A stretch of DNA of 64,000 nucleotides from Cladopsammia gracilis (taxonomy: Eukaryota; Cnidaria; Anthozoa; Scleractinia; Dendrophylliidae), in contig JAJGOT010000322.1 of assembly GCA_022457155.1 (NCBI GenBank), positions 529,501-593,500 of the forward strand, read 5' to 3'. Each line of letters opens with the position of its first letter. Positions within the stretch are counted from its first letter, which is position 1. The position numbers were made by a program, and so were the translations under genes. The notes below the pieces were generated by a model, which worked only from the letters and a program-made list of their open reading frames with translations, was not told the DNA's origin and made no database searches. Below are positions 51,975 through 64,000 of this stretch, piece after piece.

Positions 51975-52755
51975 ATGTCAGATCCAAATCAGGTCGACGA
52001 ACTTCCAAGTTTCAAAGCGGTTGCCAAAGTAAACCGTTGGAAAAATGAACGTAAAATTGCTGAACATGCAGACGTTTTAGGGGTATGTCTCATTGTAAAA
52101 CGTGTTTTACTTGGAAACTACAGTGCGGTGTGTTCTGGAAGCGTGGTTAGCGGTCTGCATGAAATATACAGCGAACAGATATTTGTAATAACGAGCAAAA
52201 ATGTCGTTTCGGAGGAAGATTTGGCCAACCTGCGCGGATGTAGAAGTCTCAACATGGAGAATTACTTCTTGTTCTTCAAGAAATGTGATTGCGAAACCGA
52301 GCTAAAACGATATAAGATGAGTGAAGTAACCGACTCAAAAGTAACATTCACGGCCTCTGGTCTGGTAATCATTCCTATCGATGCCAAGAAACTGAAGAGA
52401 AGATCTGGTCTCCAAAGATATCGCCCATTTCCCGCTAACAAAGATATAGCCGACCCCAATTCTTTAGGCAAAGCAATTTGTCAAATTGTGGAAGGGAACA
52501 CAAATGGTTTTGTTGTGAAATCATACGAAGTTAGCTACATAAATGATGATTATGTTCTTAAGCTCCCAGAAAAAGGAATAACATACAAGAATTGGTCAGA
52601 ACTAACTGCGAATGGAGCTAATTCCAATCTTCATCCCTATGGAGCTATTATTTTGAAGAGTATAGCAGAGAAGAGTAGAAAATTAGCTGTTGGTGTTCTC
52701 CACTTTGTTAATGATAAAATTTCCCCTGTGTTATTGTCACAACTGCAAGTCTTTG
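51975..52755 (+). CDS. First coding exon of a host gene, uncharacterised N-terminal domain
   Basis: ATG at 51975 opens 260 codons without a stop, ending at a consensus donor (TTTG|GTAAGT at 52756), phase 1. There is no signal peptide or membrane segment. Residues about 35-85 contain a hydrophobic, small-residue-rich stretch (VCSGSVVSGL, then EQIFVITSKNVVS). Further on come a TASGLVIIPID strand and AVGVLHFVNDKISPVLLSQL near the end. The spacing of SGSVV ... VITS resembles the entry strands of trypsin-like folds used as regulatory N-terminal domains in large cnidarian proteins, but no catalytic triad can be assigned. I do not recognise the gene. Later exons were not found in the next kilobases, which are repeat-filled. 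Intact frame and strong splice donor make it the best host-gene candidate in the window. The upstream sites suggest immune-type regulation. Confidence 0.65.
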
Positions 52756-53425
52756 GTAAGTATGATACCATATTTCTTTCACTCACTCACCATAAACTTA
52801 TATCTGAGATTTTTAAAGTTTATGCCCGAACGTAAGCTTTTGATACGAAAGTTTCCCAGGAAAGTCTTAGTCTATCACAACCAAGTGAGCCTTTACACAT
52901 AATACATCAGGTGTTAAAATTTGTCAAGATTGAGTTTGAAGTGGTACACTGTACATGTATCATTACAGTAGATTTCTCAATTATTTAAAATTCAATTGTG
53001 CAGTATGCACAAAACAAAATGTATCAAAATTACCCCTGGCCAGCATTTGTTCTCTTCATTAACAGTATTAACAGTGGGGTTATTCTTCTGCATTTGTTGG
53101 TTCTGAAAAGGATTTTTTGGTTAAGCTTGCATTTTGAGATTTCCAGAGTTCACAATAGAATGGTTTGGTGCTGGTTTCCGTGTTCTTCCCAGAGAGGCAT
53201 TATATATGCAGTATCGCTTTGTCAGTGATGCCCTGTGTTGTCCTTGACTACAATGGATTGCTGCTCCAAATATTTCATCCAAGAGAGAATGATCTAAGAG
53301 AACAGAACCCTGTGCCCCATGATAATTATTTTCAAACTAATATTAGTTTGGCCCATTCAGTGAAGGTGGTTTGCAGTCTCTATTCCACAGAGATCAGATA
53401 TCATATTATCATTTAAGTCTCATCA
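52756..53425 (+). other. Probable start of intron 1
   Basis: AT-rich sequence after the donor, no further exon recognised. Confidence 0.4.
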
Positions 53426-53613
53426 ATAGACAAATTCGGCTAACGCATTGTTGTACCCAATTCAAACCTTTTGGGATTAGAACTCTTTGTTCGTCATATT
53501 TCCATATCAATGAAGCATTGACATGGAAATTATATGGAAATATTGTGAACAAAGAATCTTATTCCCAGAAGGTTTGAATTGGGTACAACAATGCGGTAGC
53601 TGAATTTGTCTAT
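53426..53613. mobile_element. Palindromic MITE in the intron
   Basis: Arms of about 80 bp: AGACAAATTCGGCTAACGCA against TGCGGTAGCTGAATTTGTCT, and TTGTACCCAATTCAAACCTT against its complement; 30-bp centre. Confidence 0.8.
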
Positions 53614-53762
53614 GCTTCAGGTATTTTGCTTGCACAGCAAAGGAAACTTGTATGAGAGGCTATGAAAATCAACAAACACGCCAACTCTAAAATTACATGC
53701 TGTCATTCAAACTGATCAATCGGGTGTTTTTTTTTTTTAAATAACCACGCTACACCACACAG

Positions 53763-54512
53763 TATGACTCCAAACTGATAATAGATTGTTCCTTTAGATA
53801 GCTTTCTTTTGTCTCAACTCACTTCTTGATAAGGGAAACAACAAAATATGCTTTTAAATGACCGCTTAAAGACTGTAAAAAAAAAAACAATCCCGGGGAT
53901 CTGGTAGATTTTTCTTTTCTATAACCTTGAATAAAAAATACTTTACAGAGATAATTAAATAATAACTGACGGATATGGTAAATATTGAGTGTCAGAAACG
54001 TTGACACTCAGAAGGTTGCATGCAAGCCATGAGTTGGCTGACTGATCACATGCTCTTATATGCGTAACTTTACATAGACGTGTTACTCCTTCAACCTTTG
54101 GTTTGGTATGACTCCAAACTAATAATAGATTGTTCCTTTAGATTGCTTTCTCTTGTCTCAACTCAACTCTTGATAAGTGAAAGAACAAAATATGCTTTCA
54201 AATGACTGCTTAAAGACTGTAAAAAATAAAAATCCACTGCATTCCATAGGTATCAATTTACGGCCAAATCACATGAAACATTTGTGATCTGTTTCCAATC
54301 CCGGGGATCTGGTAGATTTTTCTTTTCTGTAACCTTGAATAAAAAATATTTTACAGAGATAATTAAATAATAACTGACGGTTATGGTAAATATTGAATGT
54401 CAGAAACGTTGACACTGAAAAGGTTGCATGCAAGCCATGAGTTGGCTGACTGATCACATGCTCTTATATGCGTAACTTTACAATTGTTCATAGACGTGTT
54501 ACTCCTTCAACC
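53763..54512. repeat. Tandem duplication, unit about 345-400 bp
   Basis: Unit 1 starts TATGACTCCAAACTGATAAT (53763) and unit 2 at 54107. Both end near GTGTTACTCCTTCAACCTTT. Unit 2 has an extra 60-bp segment after the A-rich run. Confidence 0.85.
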
Positions 54513-55563
54513 TTTGGTCTCGATCCTTTTATTGAAACGCAAGTGAAATTTGTGATCCTCCTAGTGTACTATCAACTTAAGCAGTTGAAAAAGCAACCTG
54601 AAGAAAATTCAGGCTCAGACAGGATTCGAGCCCATGATACCAGTGCAAGGATCACAAATTTTACACAAATTTCTTGAAGTTGCACAACAAAACAACATGT
54701 AACCTGGCTCTTGCAACTTGTTTTGCCACACTCTTTAAGGGGCTGATTACATGGCAAATTTCAGCCCGGGCTGAAATTCCCGGTTTGTTAAGCTGCCTGA
54801 AACTTTCTTCATGTAATCTTAAACGTTGTTTTAAGGTGTTTCGATACAGTTTTCTGAAGACCATACCTACATTTTTCAATCGGCTTGTAAGCGGTCTTTT
54901 CCAAGTCAGATCAACGTGAAATTTTCACCACTAACTGGTTTTGAGTTGAAGTTTGGCTAAACATATATTCTGGTAAAATCAATATTACCATGATGACAAT
55001 AAACAAGAAACTTCAAAATCAGTAAAAGTGAAATTTTGCGCGTTTAAGATTTTGCATTGAAAGTCACACATAGACATTTTAAAATATGCTATCCATTATG
55101 GCATATGTATTTTGCAAGAATAAAAAAATTCTTTGTTCGATTTCAAATAAATCGCAATAACATTTCAAACCTTACTATTTGTATACTGGTATCAAATTAA
55201 TTGAGAGATTAGCACTGGTTTTGTGAAATTACTTAAAGATACTGTAGTGTCAAAAAGTAGTTTGATGTTATGTTTGTACACCTTCGAAGTTTTGTTTACT
55301 TTCTCTTTTGCGATCTTGAAAACTACCTTTTTCTTAACATCGCTTCATGTGCAATTTTTGGGTAATGTTCAATTTTAATCGCTTTTGCAAATATCTGAGA
55401 AACGGCTCAATGGATTTTTTTAAAATGTTCACCATGCATACATACCGATGTGCAAAATATTATCTGAAAATTTCATTGACATTGATTTACTGGAACACCT
55501 TTAAATTTAAAGATGAAGATGACGTACGAATCGGCCAAAAACATTGCGTCACATATTTACTTT

Positions 55564-55903
55564 TTAAGTTATGCTTAATAATGATTTCAAATAAATGCGC
55601 GTTGCATGCCTCCGTGATTTATACATTTCGTTGTGATCTGCTGTTCATCTATTATCTGTATTCGAGCATGATTGTACCTTAGTACTCTCCTTACTACTTT
55701 CCAGATTCCCTTAAGTCTCTTATTAGGATTATTTTGAGCAACAAATGCCCTTTTGTGTTTTAAAAACGTTTTTACGGCAGTCATTTGAACTGAAAAGAAA
55801 ACAGATGCAAAGAAATTTGCATCAATGAGCATACATTGAAATGTTTCAATCACAGAGGAATGTAATGCGCATTGATTTGAAATCATTACTGAGCATAACT
55901 TAA
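55564..55903. mobile_element. Inverted-repeat MITE inside the 4.3-kb element
   Basis: 66-bp arms: TAAGTTATGCTTAATAATGA and AAATAAATGCGCGTTGCATG against the inverted sequence at 55838-55903. Confidence 0.65.
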
Positions 55904-57393
55904 TTAAGTGAATTTGTTACGCAAACATTTTGGCCGGTTTATACGTCGTCTTCATTTATAAATTTAAAGGCATTCCAGTGAATCATTGTCAACAAATCTT
56001 TCAGATAATATCGGACAAGTGGATTTCCAAAAGCACTTGTCCGACGGGACGAGTACAATTTACCAGGAGAAATTTGTCTTGTTTTTCACTGAGTTCTAAG
56101 TTTCCCAAGCATCTCTGGACTTCCGCAAATTTCTGTTTCTTTTTACTCATAAACTTTCCCGTTTTCCGACCGTGCAAATTTCTTGAGCACATGTTTTTAT
56201 TTAGCCTGGTTACTAAGGATAACCAAGATAGCCGCTTAATGTTTACAGACTCTTCTTTGGCTTCAAATTCGTTCGTCTTTGGTGTGAACTCCTTCATTGC
56301 TAAAAGGTTCAAAATGTCCGACAAAGATAGGGAGCACTGTTTTGACACAGGTACTTTGACAATTTGAGGCTAAATTTACAATTATTTATAAACACAACGC
56401 TCACTTTTTTTTAACTCTGAGAATTCATGTCAAAATATGATCTTGACTATTGACTTCACTTTGGTTGTTCAAATTGGCGACTAGATTTCGTAAAACAGTA
56501 CTGAACAAAAATATTAAAGTCACCATTTGTTGTACTAATATATATAGATAGGCTGAGCCTAACAGCGTAGCACTTTGAACAAGCTTAACTAAGGTGAAAC
56601 TTAACTAAGGTGAAGGGTCGGAAGCACAAGAATTAAAATTGACGACCGGGCTATTTTTTCAGTTTTAGCAATTCTCAAAAACAGTAAGCTTAAAGACGTT
56701 CGCGCCCAAAATGTTCCCACGTACAGATTTTTTTAAAACTTGCCATGCAGTAAGGTGAAGATCAACTATTGCCAAAATGACCAAAAAAATAAAGGGTCAC
56801 CATGCTCGTTTCGAGATGAGGGGCATTGAAGACAATGTGTTTTAAGAAGCTTTCGTTATTTAAAGACGATCTTAGCTTACAACTATTAGCAATAAAAGAA
56901 GCTACTTTAGTGAAATTAAGATCAGGTAAACGTCCTCAATTCAACAAAACTAAGTCTATTACGTAAACTTTTGCATCTGATGTCGTTCCTTGAGGTAGAA
57001 TAGGCCTTGAAAAAGAAAACAAATTAGTCTTGCCCGTCCACATTCGAAGAAAACTTTGGGCGCACAAGAGCAGAAAAGGCGAAATATTTGTAACTTCACA
57101 CGTACAGATTTTTTCTCTTTTGTGTTAAAATGGAGAAAATTAGGAAAGGAAGTGATCTACGGAATGAAAAATAGGGGTCACTGGGCATCCAAGAGAGTAA
57201 AATCGCTGCGAAGTTCTCAAAGCGACCATCTATTTGCACTGTCACGTCATTGCGTGACATTTCCGAGAAGACCTGGATCCACAGCTATCCCATAATACTA
57301 CACACTCTTTACGTTCCATTCTATAAAGTTGAAAAAAGTTCGCGTTGGGTCGCGCTGGGTACATTCTTGTTGATATTTCATTAACAGTACGTT

Positions 57394-57446
<53 letters not shown>

Positions 57447-58682
57447 GGCTTATTACCCGACAGTCTGCACAGTACATTTAGACTGTACAAAAGTTCCCAA
57501 AAACAACTTTTCTCTGTCTAGAATAACTAGTACGACTACTTTCTGAATTAAATACAGTTGTTTGCCAAAAATTTCTAAAGAAACTGATTTGGAACTCAAA
57601 ATTGCAAAAATACACAAAAATATTTGCATAAGGAGACGCGAGTAAAGTCTAAGTCTTGTTTTGTTTCCATAAAATCGCTTTTCAATCTATGTAATGAATG
57701 AACAAACACATAAAAATGAACAACACAATCTTCTTTCGACAAAATTAATTTGATTCAAATCTCCATTAGTTTAAGCTTATGTTTAAAAGCAAAACGCATA
57801 CCATTTTAATATAGCGCATCAAGCTGCCTTCGATGAAATTCAAGAAATTGATACAACTGAAGTTAAGCTTGTTTTATTAAAATAATTCTCCAAAACTACA
57901 CAAGAGTATCAAGGGTATCCCTAAAGAATATCCAAAAAATGCAGGGAAATAACGACTTTACTTCTCTGCTAAACACTGACCAGCGAAAGATCCAAACTTT
58001 TTAAAACATAATTACCGAGCTGACGGCTGTGTAGCCACGCGAAAAACAAAGCCTCAAAGATCCCGGATGTTGATGACGTTGTACGCACATGTTTTGCGAA
58101 GTCATATGCGCCCGCGAGCTAACCCAAAGCGTATGGCGGCGGGCACACAACACGCTCGCGAAACATTCCGCTAGCCATGACCATGAAAAATGATGGGCAT
58201 GGGTTCTATGAGTATGGGGCTGCGTAGCCGGGCCTTTGGCCCGGCGAGTGCTCCACTAAGACTCCTGAACAATTACTACCCATATTAGTATTCTTTATAT
58301 AAAGATTATGTGTGATCTTTATTTATAGATCACGGTGCATGGTCATTTAATTTAAAATCATTCTCATTAAAAATTTTGCGATAATTGCATTGTTTGCCCA
58401 TTCAGCCCCGTACTTCCCTGTGACTGAAATGAAAGATACCACCAGGCTTTTCATAATTATGATTACCAGGTATAAAGGTTCGTACATTTGATAGAGTTGC
58501 GTTGTGTGATTGGCTGATATGCTCATGAATTTTTAATGAGTTTTTGAATTCCATATAAGAAATGTAGTGTCAAGTCTTTCACAAAAGAAGAGAACTTGTT
58601 TGTTTGGCCAGAAAACCGGCCACTGGGGTTACACGGACTTTTCTCTTTGGCCGGTAAACCTGCCAGTGGTGGTGAAAGGGTT
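55904..58682. other. Element interior, non-coding
   Basis: No gene supported. A GC-rich patch at 58080-58250 has GTAGCCGGGCCTTTGGCCCGGC (short hairpin near 58227). Confidence 0.4.
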
Positions 58683-59040
58683 AAGATGTCTATGTGGGAT
58701 TTTCAATGCAAAATCTTAAACGAGCAAAATTTCACTTTTACTGATTTCGGTGTTTCTTGTTTATCGTCGTCATAGTATTATCAATTTTACCAGAAAATAT
58801 ATCTCGCCAAACTTCAATTCAAAACCAGTTAGTGGTGAAAATTTCATGTTGATCGGACTTGGAGAAGACCGCTTAAAAGGCGATTGAAAAATGTTGGTAT
58901 GGTCTTCAGAAAACTGTATCGAAACACCTTAAGAAGATTTGTTCAAGAAGATTTGTTTAAGAAACTGGGTTGAAATCTCAGCCTGCCTAACCGGGTTAAA
59001 ATTTCAGCCCGGGCTAAAATTCGCCATGTAATCAGCGCCT

Positions 59041-60009
59041 AAGTCAACCAATCACAGCCCAGCATGGATGTGACGTTTTAATGACGTATGCCTAGACAAT
59101 TTTTTTGGCAAGACAAGTTGCATGGCAATTGTAATGTGAAACGTTGTGCTGCACATTCAAATAATAAACAGCATCTTAAGAAAAAGAATACTTTAGATTG
59201 TATTTTTATTCACAAATATTTCAATTTTAAAAGTTTACTGCATGCAGGAAACAATAATTAACAAACCAAACATGTTTGTAAACAAACAAACCAGACATGA
59301 TGGCTGGTGCAATCTTCATCTGTCACAGTAATTTTGGATCATTTCCATTTGGAGCAGATTTTGTGAAGTCCGATGCACTTTTGGAAATAATTTGCTATAT
59401 TCTGGATACATTAAAATAATAAATAATAATTTCAAATAAATTTGCTTTTTGTAATCTTTAATTAACAAAAATATGGTTTGTTGGGGTTTTTTTTATAAGG
59501 CATTATATTGGTGATAAAATAGTGCCAAAGGGAAACGGTTTGGTGGGCTACATACTTTGACACCTGGGCTGAAGCTTCATTCCAAGCTGGCTGCTGATCT
59601 AGGCTTAAGTGAGTTATCCAACCCTTTTTACAGCCAATTTTAAAATGACCTAGGTTTTTAAGACATTTTTGACAACTAATGATTCAACTGCCATGATTTT
59701 CCTGATAGTTTACCTTTCAATTGCCGGGTGCAAATGACTAGAGGTTAAGTCTGTTCATTGTTGTTTCCCATGGTGTTTGCTCTTGTAGAATCTCACCTCT
59801 ATCTGATCAGCGTCCTTTTTTTGCCTGGTGGTTGGTGTGTTGTTTTTGCCACTATTAGTATGTTGGTTTTTATATGTAGGAAAGGTTTATACTTCTCTGG
59901 CTTTTCTCTCTGAAATGATAGGATCTCGGACTTTAGACAACGGCGAATTTTGCAACAAACGCATTCTACAGATATAGCAAAAAAATAGCAATAAACTTAC
60001 CTAGTAAAT
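59041..60009. other. Non-coding
   Basis: Nothing recognised beyond short A/T runs. Confidence 0.45.
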
Positions 60010-60180
60010 TATATTATACAAACCCACATTTAGCCGTAAATTAACGGCTAAATGTGTTCCATATAATATATTATAAGCCCGATTTAGCTGTAAATTAACG
60101 GCTAAATGTGTTCCATATAAAATTTAGCCATAAATCAACAGTCGCTGAATTAACGGCTGAATTTGTTCCGCAACTGCTAA
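60010..60180. repeat. Short tandem/inverted repeat (TTAACGGCTAAATGTGTTCC)
   Basis: Three diverged units of 50-55 bp, each with ATTTAGC..TAAATTAACGGCTAAAT; each unit is itself partly palindromic. Confidence 0.65.
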
Positions 60181-60320
60181 AAATATGATGCTTTGAGGTT
60201 AGAAATACTATGTCTTTATTATACAATTCCACATAATCCTCCTTTAGATACTAAGAAGGGAAAATATCGAAAAATTAAAATTACAATAGCATCTACAACT
60301 CAGTTAGTAAAAGTACTACA

Positions 60321-60755
60321 GGTACCTCGAGCTCAAGTGATGTTTACACGTTGTAATTACTTTTGCGTAATAGCGAAATTATAAGGATTTGTGTGGGGAA
60401 AAGATTCGCTTCGAATTTGAGTGTAAAATTTCGAACGATATTTCAATAAAAATGACTCACCTGAACTTCTTTGCGTGTTTACGGGTGTATTGAGTAGTTT
60501 TCAGGTCGATTCAAAGTGATTCCAGCGAGTTTTAGTTCCACTCATTTCTTCCTCCCTCAAAGAGAGACAAGGTAGGGCGCTCCGCTCAACAAGCCGATCG
60601 GATCCACCGCAGGAAATCGGCCATAAATTTGCCTCTAGTTGCCTCGAAATTCCACTAATCTCTGCAAACTTTCTCGTTTTGAGCCATCGTTTTTACAAAT
60701 CCTTATAATTTCGCTATTACGCAACAGTTACCTGTGGCAGTTACCAGGGGCGTTC
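60321..60755 (+). mobile_element. Dispersed repeat, copy B, with an inverted end
   Basis: 60321-60558 match 6991-7240. 60691-60755 carry the same GCGTAATAGCGAAATTATAA block inverted, so this copy looks like a DNA transposon with both ends. Confidence 0.65.
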
Positions 60756-61737
60756 CTGGGCATTTTTTGATTGTAAGCCATTGACTGTCAGCTTACCGGA
60801 CATTTGAAACCAGAGTTAAAGTCACGCACATGATGTGTCATCATTAATGAGTAATGACAACACTACGCGGCAACAATACTCACCAACATTTTTTGCTTTT
60901 TCTTGCTCTAGCACCTGAAAGATTGCTAACAAAAGTAGTTCAAATGTTTCAACCTTGTTAGAAGAATTGTTTACTGTGGTAGTCTGTATCAGTAGTGCAT
61001 GTTTTAGTCAATTTTCGACAATACTCGGCATATTAGTGTTAAAGTAAACAACATATCAAATACTTCTCTTACTGGTTATCAGTGAGTAATGTTGATAAAA
61101 TGAGAAATTCAACAACTATTTGGGAGATTTGAATGTAACTACATTGAATAAACTATTTCTCATATATTGCTATAGACAAAATCAGTAATCGACGTACATA
61201 TTGTCCATTGTTAGGCTTGAAAATTGGTGTGAGTAAAGTGGAATTTCAGCCGAGTATTAATTGTTCACATGGCACTTCCGGTTCTAATAAAAATGTGTTT
61301 TTCTTTTTTAACATTAAGGTGTAATTTTTCTTTCAAAGGGTACTGCTAGTGCAAAAATACACTTCTTTCTTCATACAGAACATATCTCCATTTAAATTTG
61401 TACTTTTTTTAATCTTATCATGTTCCACAGGATATTCGGCCTGTAATCCAATCAGGACTGTCTGTTTTAATATTATTGTGGTTTCTTAAGCAGGATGATT
61501 CCGCATTTCAACCAATCAGCAGATCACTTAGAAATATGATATCGATCACAAGATGTCTTTTAATGGATGTCAATTAAGGCATTTCTATTTTTATTATTAA
61601 AACATCAATGAGCAAATATTTTTGCAACAAAGTTTTGTAATGGTTGCTTTGTTCTAAAAAAATGACAACTTCTCACGATCTCATGGTCACATAATGTAGG
61701 GAGAAACTAAATGGCGTGCGTGGGTGGGTCGTGGGTA
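60756..61737. other. Non-coding
   Basis: No gene, RNA or clear repeat seen. Confidence 0.45.
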
Positions 61738-61782
61738 TTACGTCGTGGGTCGTGCGTCGTGGGTCGTGCGTCGTGGGTCCTG
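61738..61782. repeat. 14-bp minisatellite (GTCGTGGGTCGTGC)
   Basis: About three perfect units. Confidence 0.85.
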
Positions 61783-62167
61783 TTTTTTTTTGTTTTGGAA
61801 AAAGTTGACAAAAAAGAATGCCAGATGACAAGCACTTTATTATTATTTTTTTGCGGAGTTCTGTATTATGTTTATCCAACAGTTCCTTCTTATCCTACTC
61901 TCAAAGGTATAACAAGATATAATGGCCCACGGCTTAATCGAGTGAAAAAAAAAATTATCCATAATCGACTTTGGCCAGACATAAAAAAATGAGCCTTCTT
62001 AGGCCTTAAAATATCAACGTTACATCAATGTCGTCAATATTGTTATTCCATTTTTATAATGTCTTCTGAAAAGGAAATAAAACGGAATAATAAAGTAGGC
62101 TCTTGTCGTTAACAAGTCCTATTTAATATGACCTTGCAGATTTGTCTCCATCCAATTAGACCAATTA
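61783..62167. other. Non-coding
   Basis: Nothing recognised. Confidence 0.45.
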
Positions 62168-62463
62168 GGGACGGACCATTAGAAAAGTGATGGGGGGGGG
62201 GGGGGGGGGTGGGAACTTTGGGAGAGGCAAGAATTTTTTTTTTTGTCCACCTAAGGTGGAAATTTTTTTTTTTTAACTCGATGGCTGGAATATTTTTTTT
62301 TTTAATAGTTTATTTTTTAATTGCCCTTGGGCAGATTTTTTTTTTGGCGATAATGCGTGGGAATATATTTTTTTTCTTAATAATTTACTGGGAAAATTTT
62401 TTTTTTTTTGCTTTTGCCACACCCCCCCCCCCCCCCCCCATCACTTTTCTAATGGTCCATCCC
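62168..62463. mobile_element. PIF/Harbinger-like MITE with poly-G/poly-C arms
   Basis: Inverted ends GGGACGGACCATTAGAAAAG / CTTTTCTAATGGTCCATCCC, each followed by a long G or C run. TTA lies on both sides (62165-62167 and 62464-62466). The interior consists of T-runs. Fragments of the family lie at 8883 and 23931. Confidence 0.8.
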
Positions 62464-63207
62464 TTAGTAGCGTGGGAATGCTCAAGTATGATTGGTTAAA
62501 AATGTAGATGAAATTTACACGTTCACGGAGAGCCTTGCAGGATGGCATATTGTAAAATATGGACTGGACTGGATTTGTAAAACATGGACTTGTAAAACAT
62601 AGATTTGTTACGTTACGTTATGCAATCCTTTCTTCTCAATCTAGCTGATCAGTTTTCTCTATAGAAATTCTGCGTTAATATTTTCAAATTACAGTATTCT
62701 TGCAACAGTAAACAAATTAAACGTAACCTTAGATTATTTCGTTCGACGAGCATTGAGCAGCTGAAATCATCTGAAGTCCTCAAAACAATGTGGTTTAATT
62801 TCAAAAAAAATTGTGAACTAATCACTAAGAGTTTTGAATTCAGCATAAATACGAGTTGGTCGTTGGTAACCTTTGCTTGGCTGACTAGGAATATACTTGT
62901 AATCTGCATGGTAATCAACCAGCTATGACCAATAAAACTTGTTGTTGTACTGCCTCAAAAATCTGACTCGTGACACTACTTATCCAATAAAACAAGTAGA
63001 CCGACAAATCACCAAGGGCGGTAGACATCTGCGAGTCAAAAGTGTTAGCAGTAATTGCAAAAACTTTGCATTTTTAATCACAGTATATTCTTAAACCCTA
63101 CAAAAACGTTACGATATTAGTTTCCTTCTACTGTACCTCCATATCCACAAATAAATTCCCTCCTGATTACCTCTTCCGTTATCTTACAACAGTAACAGGG
63201 AAATAAC
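62464..63207. other. Non-coding
   Basis: Nothing recognised. Confidence 0.45.
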
Positions 63208-63510
63208 GGGTGCTTACCATTTGTAGGAAAAATCCGGTTGGGGTGACCGTTGCATAATGGTAAGTGATTTTCCAAATTTACCGACCAACAGACGAGATTG
63301 CCCTTACCCAGACCGTTAACTCGATTTAGCGATTGAAATTTTTCTAAATTCAAATGGTAAGAAAATTTCCAACGTTACATTACGAAACGAAAAAAACAGG
63401 ACTACCTCTGGAGGTACTCCACAATTTCCGAACGGATTTTCCGGAAATTGTCTGAACCATTTGACTTTGAACCGAAATTTCCGGAATTTTTAGCTAAATG
63501 GTAAGCACCC
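63208..63510. mobile_element. MITE with GGGTGCTTACCATTT ends
   Basis: 15-bp perfect inverted ends (GGGTGCTTACCATTT at 63208, AAATGGTAAGCACCC to 63510) and related inverted words inside (AATGGTAAG, TTCCGGAA). No clear duplication. Confidence 0.7.
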
Positions 63511-63653
63511 AACATCCTAAACAAAACTCTCGATGCCCGATAAAACGTATATCGACAAAGTCGTTTTGCAAGCTCTTGTTGTCGGTTTGGAGATTGATAA
63601 TTGATCTGCTCCAGAAAATGTCTACAATTGGTAAGCGTAATAAGATAGTCTTA

Positions 63654-63845
63654 GGCCCCGTCCACACGTATCCGGATATTTTTGAATCCGCAACTTTTTT
63701 GTTGCGGATTGGCCTTCCGTCCACAAGTATCTGGCGAATTTGGGCAAATACAATTCGAATACGCTACGTGTGGACGCGAATATTTTCTAATCCGTAACAA
63801 AAAAGTTGCGGATTCAAAAATATCCGGATACGTGTGGGCGGGGCC
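63654..63845. mobile_element. Palindromic MITE with TTA duplication
   Basis: Inverted ends GGCCCCGTCCACACGTATCC / GGATACGTGTGGGCGGGGCC with arms of about 60 bp, flanked by TTA (63651-63653 and 63846-63848). PIF/Harbinger-type by duplication. Confidence 0.85.
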
Positions 63846-63848
63846 TTA

Positions 63849-64000
63849 GTATGATTTGACAGAGGCCAAACTCGACCACATGGTCGAAGAAATCGTTCGG
63901 TCTTTCATATCAACTAAAATGGTGTGAACCATAATAACAAGGATGTGGTTAACAACATAAACAAACAACTTCGGATGAAAGCAAAAGGATTTTAGAGCCG
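63849..64000. other. Flank, nothing recognised
   Basis: Short non-coding end of the window. Confidence 0.5.

Larger units (their letters stand above)
54738..59040. mobile_element. 4.3-kb DNA element with about 340-bp inverted ends
   Basis: 54738-55075 and 58683-59040 are inverted copies with moderate divergence. The ends are GGGGCTGATTACATGGC and GCCATGTAATCAGCGCC, and both contain TTTCAGCCCGGGCT close to the terminus. Inside, the matching blocks include AAGGTGTTTCGATACAGTTT and AAAATCTTAAACG. No transposase. The target duplication is unclear. Confidence 0.7.

Noticed and set aside
55347..55682. 111-codon open frame on the plus strand
   Set aside because: Runs through the arm of a MITE inside a transposon, with no recognisable domain.
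62209..62499. Phenylalanine-rich open frame resembling a membrane protein
   Set aside because: It is the translation of T-runs within a MITE.

Overview
This window looks like a transposon-rich stretch of an anthozoan cnidarian genome, most likely a stony coral. It is AT-rich and has eukaryotic exons with GT..AG borders. It also carries a dense nest of repeat families typical of coral genomes: Helitrons, DIRS-type retroposons, RecQ-like helicase relics and palindromic MITEs. The species is not resolved. I see no bacterial operons, rRNA or CRISPR array.

Layout. 1-9 kb: DNA transposons and MITEs. They include a foldback element whose inverted ends are 15-bp minisatellites (256-2002), a TAGCCTG-ended element with a 9-bp target duplication (4127-5017), a broken RecQ-like helicase (5625-6266) and a GCGATCGC palindromic MITE (8129-8413). 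9.2-17.4 kb: a decayed Helitron on the minus strand, with an intact RPA-like ORF and a Rep/PIF1 helicase broken by frameshifts and by a 1.3-kb nested insertion. 17.9-20.2 kb: a cysteine-rich, transposon-related gene whose ATG may be split from the rest by an intron. 21-24.8 kb: a possible first exon and an EXO1-like nuclease pseudogene.

24.85-27.6 kb: the most unusual segment, a compact intronless virus-like island. It begins at a near-perfect 83-bp-arm palindrome. It carries a C2HC zinc-finger ORF, a YqaJ-type PD-(D/E)XK recombinase/exonuclease and a convergent zinc-ribbon ORF resembling a large-DNA-virus late transcription factor. All three ORFs are preceded by the same two-box promoter, CAATTGAA then TTGTATA 22-24 bp later. 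A cluster of GCGCCCC repeats lies beyond. This looks like an integrated remnant of a large DNA virus or virus-derived element.

27.9-33.9 kb: a decayed DIRS-type retroposon on the minus strand. It has gag in two exons split by an intron full of a 45-bp minisatellite, RT-RNase H, and a tyrosine recombinase with zinc ribbon and ALOG-like N-terminal domain, truncated inside the catalytic domain. 36-39.5 kb: a second Helitron helicase relic carrying a TTAA-flanked insertion. 40.7-51.7 kb: a GATC-rich foldback element, then a 9.3-kb TTAA-bounded element that itself contains an 8.7-kb CACTGGACG-ended element. The inner element has GCAAAT subterminal motifs, satellites, MITEs and a possible captured exon. 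51.8-52.8 kb: the clearest host gene, a long first coding exon with STAT- and IRF-like sites just upstream. 53-64 kb: MITEs, a tandem duplication, a 4.3-kb element with about 340-bp inverted ends, and more repeats.

Most of the window is therefore mobile DNA in nested layers. Only the 51975-52755 exon, the RPA-like ORF and the three virus-like ORFs look open over their full length. All family assignments come from motif reading without database searches.
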